Below, piece by piece: positions 1 to 4,700 of a DNA stretch of 6,083 bases. The position numbers and the translations under genes are program-made. The number at the start of each line of letters is the position of its first letter. Position 1 is the stretch's first letter. Below the pieces are notes generated by a model. The model ran no database searches, was not told where the DNA came from, and worked only from the letters and a program-made list of their open reading frames with translations. The DNA is taken from the NCBI GenBank assembly GCA_020849155.1, contig JADLGU010000095.1, positions 1 through 6,083 of the forward strand, in the 5' to 3' direction. This stretch comes from Rhodocyclaceae bacterium. Lineage in GTDB: Bacteria > Pseudomonadota > Gammaproteobacteria > Burkholderiales > Rhodocyclaceae.

Positions 1-251
1 ACGCTGCCGAGAAGATCCGCGTGAACTCCGTGCACCCCGATTTCATCTGGACTCCCCTGGTCGAGAAACTCGCAATGGACTCTCCGGAGGGCCTGGACAG
101 TTTCCGCCAACACCTCGGCAGCTTGCACCCCATCGGCCACGTGGGGGAACCGGACGACGTGGCCTACGGCATCCTGTATCTGGCCTCCGACGAATCGAAG
201 TTCGTCACCGGCAGCGAGCTGGTGATCGACGGGGGCTACACGGCGCGCTGA
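1..251 (+). CDS. Short-chain dehydrogenase/reductase (SDR), C-terminal fragment
   Basis: This is the 3' part of a classical SDR oxidoreductase, a soluble NAD(P)(H)-dependent enzyme. The gene starts outside the window and the first whole codon in frame is at position 3. About 82 residues remain. They carry the usual C-terminal marks of the family: NSVHP followed by a TP pair (the segment after the catalytic YxxxK, which covers cofactor and substrate), a G-x-P-x-DVA motif, LASDES, FVTGSEL and the closing VIDGGYTA. The Rossmann glycine motif and the catalytic Ser-Tyr-Lys lie upstream and cannot be seen. The NSVHPDFIWTP wording resembles the cyclopentanol and hydroxysteroid dehydrogenase branch, but the substrate cannot be read from this end. 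A GTG at 21 is only an internal valine codon. A strong terminator follows the stop. Confidence 0.93.
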   Translation, partial: AAEKIRVNSVHPDFIWTPLVEKLAMDSPEGLDSFRQHLGSLHPIGHVGEPDDVAYGILYLASDESKFVTGSELVIDGGYTAR

Positions 252-267
252 GCGGCCGCCGCAAATG

Positions 268-295
268 AAAAACCCGGCGCCTGCCGGGTTTTTTT
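268..295. terminator. Rho-independent terminator, probably bidirectional
   Basis: A perfect 11-bp inverted repeat (AAAAACCCGGC at 268-278, GCCGGGTTTTT at 283-293) encloses a GCCT loop. A run of seven T follows on the plus strand (289-295). On the minus strand the A run 268-272 provides five U. It lies 17 bp after the SDR stop and 24 bp past the end of the convergent winged-helix gene, so it probably ends transcription from both sides. Confidence 0.93.
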
Positions 296-318
296 CGAGC
301 GACGGAGCGGCCACCGCT

Positions 319-597
319 TCAGACGGCGTCCTTGCCCGGCTTGTTGGCCGCGCGCTTGGCGCCCGGCTTCGGCCCGCGCGCCGGCGTGGGCAGGTTGCCG
401 GCCAGGCGGCAGCAGATGCCCTCGATCTTGCGGCCGTCGACGTATCGCGTCACCTCGCAGCAGATCACCTCGCCGGCCGAGGACAGCCGCGACACGTGGC
501 TCTTCACCTGCGCCACCGGGATGCGCAGCGCCTTGGCGATGTCGACGTCCAGCCCCTCGCCATTGGCCTTGAGGAATTCGATGATCAACGCGTTCAT
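319..597 (-). CDS. Small winged helix-turn-helix protein with two Cys-Cys pairs
   Basis: This 92-residue protein is probably a cytoplasmic nucleic-acid-binding regulator. Residues 1-45 read as a winged-helix core: helix 1 (ALIIEFLKANG), a DIAKAL helix, then a recognition-type helix VKSHVSRLSSAG. The following wing (residues 46-65) contains Cys46-Cys47 and Cys62-Cys63 in two matching segments (EVICCEV and GICCRL). The tail from residue 70 is rich in Pro, Lys, Arg and Ala and probably disordered. Start: ATG at 597, with GGAG (605-608) seven bases upstream. It begins 24 bp after the infA stop, so it is probably the last gene of a cspA-infA transcript that ends at the 268-295 terminator. The fold is clear; the DNA target and any metal or redox role of the cysteines are unknown. 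Confidence 0.82.
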   Translation of the reverse strand: MNALIIEFLKANGEGLDVDIAKALRIPVAQVKSHVSRLSSAGEVICCEVTRYVDGRKIEGICCRLAGNLPTPARGPKPGAKRAANKPGKDAV

Positions 598-621
598 CCG
601 GATGCTCCGGAAAAGGTCGGC

Positions 622-879
622 TCAGCGCCGGCGCCGCACCGGGCTGGCCGGGGCGCGGCCCTCGATGTGGCGAAAGCAGATGCGCCCCTTGCTCAGGTCG
701 TAGGGCGAGATTTCCAGCGACACCTTGTCGCCGGCGATGATGCGGATGTGGTGCTTGCGCATCTTGCCGGCGGTGTAGGCCACCAGGTCGTGGCCGTTGT
801 CCAGCGTGACGCGAAAGCGCGAATCGGGCAGCACTTCCATCACCACCCCTTCCATTTCGATCAGTTCTTCCTTGGCCAT
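622..879 (-). CDS. infA: Translation initiation factor IF-1 paralogue with C-terminal extension
   Basis: IF-1 binds the 30S ribosomal A site with IF-2 and IF-3 during initiation. The 85 residues show the S1/OB-fold IF-1 signature: MAKEELIEMEG at the start, LPDSRFRV, DNGH, AYTAGKMRK around residue 38, RIIAGDKVSLE and SPYDLSKGRI at 58-67. Standard IF-1 has about 72 residues; this one runs about 13 further with a basic tail ending in RRRR. The start is ATG at 879, because MAKEE is the family N-terminus and GGGAGAGG (885-892) sits five bases upstream; an ATG at 906 would add nine unrelated residues. Primary infA copies in proteobacteria usually lie in the ribosomal-protein region or alone. Here it follows a cold-shock gene, which suggests the second (infA2-like) copy of betaproteobacteria. 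Identity as IF-1 is secure; being a second copy is inferred. Confidence 0.95.
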   Translation of the reverse strand: MAKEELIEMEGVVMEVLPDSRFRVTLDNGHDLVAYTAGKMRKHHIRIIAGDKVSLEISPYDLSKGRICFRHIEGRAPASPVRRRR

Positions 880-884
880 GCGGG

Positions 885-892
885 CCTCTCCC
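885..892 (-). promoter_or_regulatory. Shine-Dalgarno site fixing the infA start
   Basis: On the minus strand GGGAGAGG lies five bases before the ATG at 879. It is the best ribosome-binding site in this region and decides the start at MAKEE over the upstream ATG at 906. Confidence 0.8.
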
Positions 893-906
893 GGGCGGAT
901 TGGCAT

Positions 907-957
907 GCCCGGCCTGGGCCGGGCTCCCGTGCTGCGGCGGCGGGCCAGGGCCCGCCG
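907..957 (-). promoter_or_regulatory. Two GC hairpins between cspA and infA
   Basis: The 93-bp gap between the cspA stop and the infA start holds two inverted repeats. One has 8-bp arms (CGGCGGGC at 938-945, GCCCGCCG at 950-957) with a CAGG loop. The other has 7-bp arms (GCCCGGC at 907-913, GCCGGGC at 918-924) with a 4-base loop. Neither is followed by a U tract, so they are not canonical terminators. They could partly attenuate transcription, protect the 3' end of cspA mRNA, or mark a processing point that lets cspA be made in excess over infA. The structures are seen; the role is inferred. Confidence 0.5.
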
Positions 958-972
958 GCCTTCAGCGTCCGC

Positions 973-1179
973 TCAGTCGGCCGGGCGGATGTTCGACGCC
1001 TGCTGGCCCTTGGGACCGGTGGTGACGTCGAAGCTGACCTTCTGGCCTTCCTTCAGGGTCTTGAATCCCTGGCCCTGGATCGCCGAGAAATGGGCGAAGA
1101 GATCCTCGCCGCCCGCTTCCGGGGTAATGAAGCCGAAGCCCTTGGAATCGTTGAACCACTTCACTGTGCCTGTTGCCAT
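973..1179 (-). CDS. cspA: CspA-family cold-shock protein
   Basis: This 68-residue protein is a single cold-shock domain, an OB fold that binds single-stranded RNA and DNA and melts mRNA secondary structure in the cytoplasm. The N-terminus MATGTVKWFN is typical. RNP1 is KGFGFI (residues 13-18) and RNP2 is DLFAHF (26-31). The surface aromatics Trp8, Phe15, Phe17, Phe28 and Phe31 are present. The end (KGQQASNIRPAD) is a normal CSD finish and the length matches the family. Start: ATG at 1179; AGGA on the minus strand lies nine bases upstream. A sigma-70-like promoter about 145 bp upstream leaves a long leader, as in cold-inducible csp genes. It is the first gene of the cspA-infA-winged-helix group. 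Cold induction itself is inferred, because many csp paralogues are constitutive. Confidence 0.96.
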   Translation of the reverse strand: MATGTVKWFNDSKGFGFITPEAGGEDLFAHFSAIQGQGFKTLKEGQKVSFDVTTGPKGQQASNIRPAD

Positions 1180-1316
1180 GACTTGAATTCCTATATAGAC
1201 GAATGAGGGGTTGCCCCCGGGGGGCGACGGTCAAGACGGCAGGGTGGTGAAGGGAGAAATACCGCGGAACCGCGGGTACTGAACCAGACAACAACGGCGC
1301 TACTTGAAGATCGCTG
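1180..1316 (-). promoter_or_regulatory. Long structured 5' leader of cspA
   Basis: If transcription starts about seven bases after the -10 element, the leader is roughly 135 nt. Two palindromes lie in it: TACCGCGG (1260-1267) facing CCGCGGGTA (1270-1278) with one bulged G and a very short loop, and the GC block GCCCCC/GGGGGGC (1213-1225) just before an AT-rich stretch holding the ribosome-binding site. Long leaders that refold at low temperature are known for E. coli cspA; no exact match to the E. coli cold box was found. Thermosensing here is an inference from length and position. Confidence 0.5.
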
Positions 1317-1322
1317 GCGCGC

Positions 1323-1351
1323 ACTATGCGCCGAATCGCCTGGAATGGCAA
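1323..1351 (-). promoter_or_regulatory. Sigma-70-type promoter for cspA
   Basis: On the minus strand the -35 is TTGCCA (1346-1351, five of six to consensus) and the -10 is CATAGT (1323-1328, four of six), with an exact 17-bp spacer. The AT-rich AAGAAATATT immediately upstream of the -35 resembles an UP element in an otherwise GC-rich region. It is the best-spaced promoter in the window. Confidence 0.7.
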
Positions 1352-1400
1352 ATATTTCTTGAAGGGGGCCGGGCGGCCGGCGCCGGCCTGACTGCCTCCG

Positions 1401-1442
1401 CCGTGCCGGGGAGACCGACTTTTCAGGGCGAAGCCGGCACGG
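1401..1442. repeat. Inverted repeat with perfect 9-bp arms
   Basis: CCGTGCCGG (1401-1409) and CCGGCACGG (1434-1442) are exact reverse complements separated by 24 bp. The pair starts 15 bp past the stop of the minus-strand gene 1457-1807. A hairpin could stabilise that mRNA end or act in termination, but no U tract follows. Otherwise the 1352-1456 stretch holds only GC-rich palindromes and no gene that I can see. Confidence 0.45.
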
Positions 1443-1456
1443 GCCGGCCGTCGCCT

Positions 1457-1807
1457 TCAGATCGAGGAGCGCGACTTGTACCAGTGCTTGCGGAAGCTCG
1501 AATGTCCGCCATGGCGGTATTGGTCCAGCAGGAAGGCATCCTTGTACTGCAGGATCTTGCCGTCGCGCTCCCGCTCCTGCAGTTCCTGCATGGCCTCATG
1601 GTATTGCTCCCGGTTGAGCCAGGCGCCCCCATAGCGGCGATGCCCCAGGATCCGGCGGATCACCCGATGGGAGACCCACAGCCAGAGCAGCAGACCGATC
1701 ACGCCCGAGGCCAGCCAGGCGTAATAGGCCGCCTGCGGTCCGAGCGACAGCCACCAGCCGTTGAGCTGGCCGCGGATGGGTTCGATCAGGGCAAACAGCG
1801 ATTCCAT
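1457..1807 (-). CDS. Small single-pass membrane protein of unknown function
   Basis: I do not recognise this 116-residue protein. A hydrophobic helix spans about residues 27-46 (from AYYAWLASGV to LWLWV), after an amphipathic start containing WW at 18-19. The rest is hydrophilic and rich in Arg, His, Tyr and Gln: RRILGHRRYGG around 51-61, a likely helical EQYHEAMQELQERERDG at 67-83, and a basic aromatic end (FRKHWYKSRSSI). The positive residues right after the helix suggest that the C-terminal part lies in the cytoplasm. There is no cleavable signal peptide. Start: ATG at 1807, with GAGGA (1814-1818) six bases upstream and a perfect TATAAT about 30 bases upstream, so it is probably transcribed on its own. 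Codon use fits a real gene. Confidence 0.8.
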   Translation of the reverse strand: MESLFALIEPIRGQLNGWWLSLGPQAAYYAWLASGVIGLLLWLWVSHRVIRRILGHRRYGGAWLNREQYHEAMQELQERERDGKILQYKDAFLLDQYRHGGHSSFRKHWYKSRSSI

Positions 1808-1834
1808 GGTCTTTCCTCACAGGCCGACAGCCGC

Positions 1835-1840
1835 ATTATA
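1835..1840 (-). promoter_or_regulatory. Consensus -10 element (TATAAT) for the small membrane-protein gene
   Basis: On the minus strand TATAAT is perfect and would give a leader of about 21 nt carrying the GAGGA ribosome-binding site. No good -35 is visible at 16-18 bp. It lies in the 69-bp gap after the repeat-protein gene, so the small gene can be expressed independently. Confidence 0.6.
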
Positions 1841-1876
1841 CCTGTATTGCATAAGACGGCGGGGCGGATCGGGGCG

Positions 1877-2752
1877 CTACATTGCGCCGTCCCGCAAGCG
1901 CGCCAGGGCGATCCGCTCGGCGGCATCGCCGCTGCCGTCCTTCAGGCGCTCGAGCACCGGCTCGCTGGCGCGCGGATGCTCCGCCACCAGGAGGCGGATC
2001 TCGGCTGCGGCGCTCGCGGCCAGCGCTTCGAGGGCGGTGGGCGGGGCGCCGCGATTGCCCGCCACGGCCAAGCGCACGCCTGCCTCCCGGTCGAAGGCGA
2101 GGCGGGTCAGCATCTCGTCGGACTGGCGCGGCGCGGCGGCCGCCGCCGCGCGCACGGCCGGATGGCGGTCGCCGGCAAGACGCTCCAGCAGCTCCGGCGG
2201 CAGGTCGGCGCGGCGCGCCAGGACGGCGCGCACGCCGGCATCGGCATCGTGCATGAGCAGGGCGAAGAGCTCGGCGTCGAGCTGGCCGCGCTCGGCGGCA
2301 AGGCGGCGCGCAGCGGGCGCGGCGGCGCGCAGCGCCTCGGCCTCCGGCAGCGGCGTGCAGGCGAGGCCCGGCGGGCAGCTGCCGCCCCGCGCCGCCGGCG
2401 AATCGGCCTGTTCCTGCAGGACGCGCTGCACGCCGGCGCTCTCGAAGTAATGCAGCAGTCCGGCGGCCAGAAAAGTCAGTCCCGCCAGCACGGCGTGGGC
2501 ATTGCGGCCCAGGCCGAAAAAAGGCCGGAGGCCGGCCCGCAGCAGCCAGAACACCAGCTGCGCGGCGCTGAAGGCGGCGATGAAGTAGATCGGCAGCACG
2601 GCCAGCAGCCGCCCGCCGACGTCGCCGCCGGCCACGCTCAGCACATACGCCACGTCGGCCAGGCCGATGGTGGCGGCGACGGCGAGCGAGACGGTCAGAC
2701 TGGCCGAAAGCGGCCAGGCGTCGCCGTGCGAAGAAGGACGATCGGGCGGCAT
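1877..2752 (-). CDS. Membrane protein with C-terminal HEAT/LRV-like repeats
   Basis: This 291-residue protein has a hydrophobic N-terminal half with three likely membrane segments (about residues 17-41, 49-73 and 86-103). A variable Ala/Pro/Cys linker follows (105-160), then a repeat domain. Four units of exactly 26 residues run 162-187, 188-213, 214-239 and 240-265, with the start of a fifth (VLERLKDG). Shared positions are Leu at 2 and often 5, then V/I-R at 13-14 (GVR, AVR, GVR, EIR), with Ala-rich second helices. This matches helical-repeat scaffolds of the HEAT/leucine-rich-variant kind, which usually bind proteins. Function is unknown; a membrane-anchored scaffold is the simplest reading. 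No Shine-Dalgarno site is visible before ATG 2752 and the predicted leader is about 4 nt, so translation may be near-leaderless. It is divergent from the MFS gene. Confidence 0.85.
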   Translation of the reverse strand: MPPDRPSSHGDAWPLSASLTVSLAVAATIGLADVAYVLSVAGGDVGGRLLAVLPIYFIAAFSAAQLVFWLLRAGLRPFFGLGRNAHAVLAGLTFLAAGLLHYFESAGVQRVLQEQADSPAARGGSCPPGLACTPLPEAEALRAAAPAARRLAAERGQLDAELFALLMHDADAGVRAVLARRADLPPELLERLAGDRHPAVRAAAAAAPRQSDEMLTRLAFDREAGVRLAVAGNRGAPPTALEALAASAAAEIRLLVAEHPRASEPVLERLKDGSGDAAERIALARLRDGAM

Positions 2753-2763
2753 GGTGGCAAACC

Positions 2764-2771
2764 ATTATACT
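2764..2771. promoter_or_regulatory. Overlapping divergent -10 elements in a 28-bp intergenic region
   Basis: The sequence ATTATACT holds TATAAT on the minus strand (2764-2769) and TATACT on the plus strand (2766-2771). They are 11 and 9 bp from the ATGs of the repeat protein (2752) and the MFS transporter (2781). Start sites would fall within a few bases of each ATG, and neither gene has a Shine-Dalgarno site. Any -35 would lie inside the opposite coding region, and none is convincing. Polymerase could not occupy both elements at once. Confidence 0.55.
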
Positions 2772-2780
2772 TTTCGCTCC

Positions 2781-3992
2781 ATGAGCGCCCGGACCCAAGC
2801 CAGCGGCCTGCGCATCGTCGCCCTTCTCTGCGCCGCCGAGGTGCTCAGCATGACCGGCTTCTCCACCTATCCGGCGCTGCTCGGTCCGCTGCGCGAGGCC
2901 TGGGGCCTGAGCGGCACCGAGGCCGGCCTGATCGGCGGCGTGTTCTTCGCCGGCTACATGGCAGCGGTGCCGCTGCTCTCGGCGCTGACCGCCCGCATCG
3001 ACGCGCGCCGCGTCTACGCCGGCGCGACGCTGCTCTCGGCGGGCGGCACGCTCGGCTTCGGCCTGTTCGCCGATGGCGTGTGGAGCGCCTGCCTGTTCCA
3101 GGCGGTGGCCGGGGCCGGACTCGCCGGCACCTACATGCCGGGCCTGAAGGCCCTCACCGACCGCGTCGACGGGCCGCTGCAGAGCCGCTTCATCGCCTTC
3201 TACACCTCCAGCTTCGGCATCGGCGCCAGCGTCTCGCTGCTGGCCGCCGGCTGGATCGCCGACGGGCTCGGCTTAAGCTGGGCCTTCATCCTCTGCGGCG
3301 GCGGACCGCTCGCCGCCGCCGTGCTGGCGCTGCGCGGGCTGGCGCCGGTCGATCCGGCGCCGCCGACCCGGCCGCGGCCGCCGCTGCTCGACCTGCGCCC
3401 GGCGCTGCGCGAGCGCGCCACGCTGGGCTATGTGCTCGGCTACGCCGCCCATTCCTGGGAGCTGTTCGGCCTGCGCGCCTGGATGGTGGCCTTCATCGCC
3501 TTCGCCTACGCCCTCTCGCCGGGGGCGGCCATCCCCTGGGCGCCGGCCACCGCCGCGGCGCTGATCAACCTGCTGGGCATTCCGGCCAGCATCCTCGGCA
3601 ACGAGCTGGCCGGGCACCTCGGCCGGCGCCGCTACATCCTCGGTGCGATGGGCGCCTCGGCGCTGCTCGCCGGCCTGGCCGGCTTCGCCGGACCGCTGGC
3701 CTGGTGGCTGGCGCTGGCCCTGGTGGCCGTGCACTTCGTGGCGGTGATGGCCGACTCGGCGGCGCTCACCGCCGGACTGGTGGCGGCGACACCGCCGGCG
3801 AACCGCGGCGCGACTTTGGCGGTCTATTCGTTTTTCGGCTTCGGCGGCGGCTTCCTCGGCCCCCTGGCCTTCGGCCTGGTGTTCGACCTGGCCGGCGGCG
3901 CGGGCCGGCTGGCCTGGGGACTGGCCTTCGCCAGCCTCGGCGCGGCCTGCGCCTGCGGACCGCTGGCGATCTGGCTCACCCGACGCAGGTAG
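2781..3992 (+). CDS. Major facilitator superfamily (MFS) transporter
   Basis: This 403-residue inner-membrane permease has the usual MFS length and a hydrophobicity pattern fitting twelve helices in two halves. The halves are split by a polar Pro/Arg-rich loop at about residues 188-215. Between helices 2 and 3 is a motif-A-like loop (ARIDARR, 71-77), with a second equivalent between helices 8 and 9 (ELAGHLGRRR, 275-284). Helix 7 begins with the unusual polar stretch HSWELFGLRAW (224-234), which may line the transport path. Glycine-rich FFGFGGGFLGP (351-361) marks helix 11. The substrate cannot be inferred. The start is ATG at 2781: it gives a short cytoplasmic tail before helix 1 and sits just after the -10, whereas an in-frame start at 2667 would overlap the divergent gene. 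An msrB remnant begins five bases after the stop. Confidence 0.92.
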   Translation: MSARTQASGLRIVALLCAAEVLSMTGFSTYPALLGPLREAWGLSGTEAGLIGGVFFAGYMAAVPLLSALTARIDARRVYAGATLLSAGGTLGFGLFADGVWSACLFQAVAGAGLAGTYMPGLKALTDRVDGPLQSRFIAFYTSSFGIGASVSLLAAGWIADGLGLSWAFILCGGGPLAAAVLALRGLAPVDPAPPTRPRPPLLDLRPALRERATLGYVLGYAAHSWELFGLRAWMVAFIAFAYALSPGAAIPWAPATAAALINLLGIPASILGNELAGHLGRRRYILGAMGASALLAGLAGFAGPLAWWLALALVAVHFVAVMADSAALTAGLVAATPPANRGATLAVYSFFGFGGGFLGPLAFGLVFDLAGGAGRLAWGLAFASLGAACACGPLAIWLTRRR

Positions 3993-3997
3993 TCGAC

Positions 3998-4149
3998 ATG
4001 AAGAAGACCGGCCGGGAAAGGCCGCGGCGCTCACCTCCGGGCAGTGCCGCGTCTCCCGTCCCGGCCACGTCTCCGACGACGGCCCGGCGCCGACGGGGCT
4101 GCGCTACCGCATCCACGCGGCCTCGCTCAAGCTGGAGAAGAAGGAGTGA
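3998..4149 (+). pseudogene. msrB: Decayed msrB (methionine-R-sulfoxide reductase) remnant
   Basis: MsrB reduces methionine-R-sulfoxide in proteins. This 152-bp relic keeps both ends of the enzyme. From ATG 3998 the frame reads MKKTGRE. A one-base loss near 4019-4024 then shifts the frame, and it continues AALTSGQCRVSR, matching the MsrB N-terminus (family pattern: LTPEQYRVTR). Directly after comes PGHVSDDGPAPTGLRYRIHAASLKLEKKE, read here as GHVSDDGPAPTGLRY then RIHAASL, matching the C-terminus (family pattern GHVFDDGP, TGLRYCINSASL). The middle of the enzyme, roughly 75 residues with CxxC zinc sites and the CGWPSF region, is missing. The catalytic Cys of RYCIN is Arg. Further changes (Tyr to Cys, Phe to Ser, Asn to His) fit loss of selection. 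The shifted frame still has nearly all G/C third positions, as in live genes. Stop: TGA at 4147-4149. Confidence 0.82.
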
Positions 4150-4152
4150 CGG

Positions 4153-4158
4153 TATAAT
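4153..4158 (+). promoter_or_regulatory. Consensus -10 element (TATAAT) close to the yciB start
   Basis: TATAAT ends eight bases before the yciB ATG at 4167, so transcription would begin at or within about two bases of the start codon. No convincing -35 is seen at 16-18 bp. The AAGGAG at 4141-4146 is 20 bases from the ATG, too far for a normal ribosome-binding site, which favours leaderless or near-leaderless translation. Confidence 0.55.
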
Positions 4159-4166
4159 CGCCGCCC

Positions 4167-4700
4167 ATGAAGTTCCTCTTCGACCTGTTCCCGGTCATCC
4201 TGTTCTTCGTTGCCTTCAAGGCCTTCGACATCTACGTCGCCACCGGGGTGGCCATCGCCGCCACCTTCGCCCAGATCGGCTGGCTGCTGGCGCGCGGCCG
4301 CAAGGTGGACACCATGCTGTGGGTCAGCCTCGCCATCATCGTGCTGTTCGGCGGCGCCACCCTGCTGCTGCGCGACGAGACCTTCATCAAGTGGAAGCCG
4401 ACGGTGCTCTACTGGCTGTTCGGCGCGGTGCTGGCCGGCGCCTCGCTGCTCTTTCGCAAGAACCTGATCCGCAAGCTGATGGAGGAGCAGATCAGCCTGC
4501 CAGAGCGCGTCTGGGGCCAGTTGAACGCCAGCTGGATCGGCTTCTTCGCCTTCATGGGCGCGGCCAACCTGTTCGTCGCCTATCGCTTCTCCACCGACGC
4601 CTGGGTGAACTTCAAGCTGTTCGGCGGCATGGGGCTGATGCTGGCCTTCGTCGTGGCGCAGAGCCTGCTGCTGGCGAAGTACGTGGAGGAGAAGAAATAA
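4167..4700 (+). CDS. yciB: Inner-membrane septation protein A (YciB/IspZ family)
   Basis: YciB is a polytopic inner-membrane protein linked to cell-envelope synthesis and intracellular septation. This copy has 177 residues, the normal length. Family features are clear: the N-terminus MKFLFDLFPVILFFVAFK, DIYVATGVAI, the charged loop LARGRKVDTM (41-50), FGGATLLLRDETFIKWKPT (61-79), FRKNLIRKLME (96-106) and LPERVWGQLNASW (111-123), then a final hydrophobic pair ending in KYVEEKK. Five membrane segments fit. The start is ATG 4167, because MKFLFD is the family start. The TAA overlaps the ATG of the next gene by one base, so the two are translationally coupled. The biochemical activity of the family is not established. 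Confidence 0.96.
   Translation: MKFLFDLFPVILFFVAFKAFDIYVATGVAIAATFAQIGWLLARGRKVDTMLWVSLAIIVLFGGATLLLRDETFIKWKPTVLYWLFGAVLAGASLLFRKNLIRKLMEEQISLPERVWGQLNASWIGFFAFMGAANLFVAYRFSTDAWVNFKLFGGMGLMLAFVVAQSLLLAKYVEEKK

Noticed and set aside
880..906. An upstream ATG that would add nine residues to IF-1
   Set aside because: MAKEE is the family start, and a strong ribosome-binding site lies just before it, inside the would-be extension.
265..1206. A plus-strand open frame of 313 codons across the cold-shock region
   Set aside because: It is antisense to three well-recognised genes (cspA, infA and the winged-helix gene) and its protein is low-complexity.
1375..1388. A perfect 14-bp palindrome, GGCCGGCGCCGGCC
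   Set aside because: Short GC palindromes arise easily at this base composition. It has no loop or U tract, so it is not called as a terminator or operator.
2667..2780. An upstream start that would lengthen the MFS protein by 38 residues
   Set aside because: It would overlap the divergent gene, add a polar stretch unlike MFS N-termini, and lie upstream of the -10 element.
1836..2798. An alternative minus-strand frame of 320 codons over the repeat-protein gene
   Set aside because: Its protein is mostly Arg, Ala and Gly without helices. The other frame gives membrane segments and a regular 26-residue repeat.
3273..4034. A minus-strand frame of 253 codons opposite the MFS gene and msrB relic
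   Set aside because: It is a Gln/Arg/Gly-rich low-complexity product, antisense to a clear transporter.
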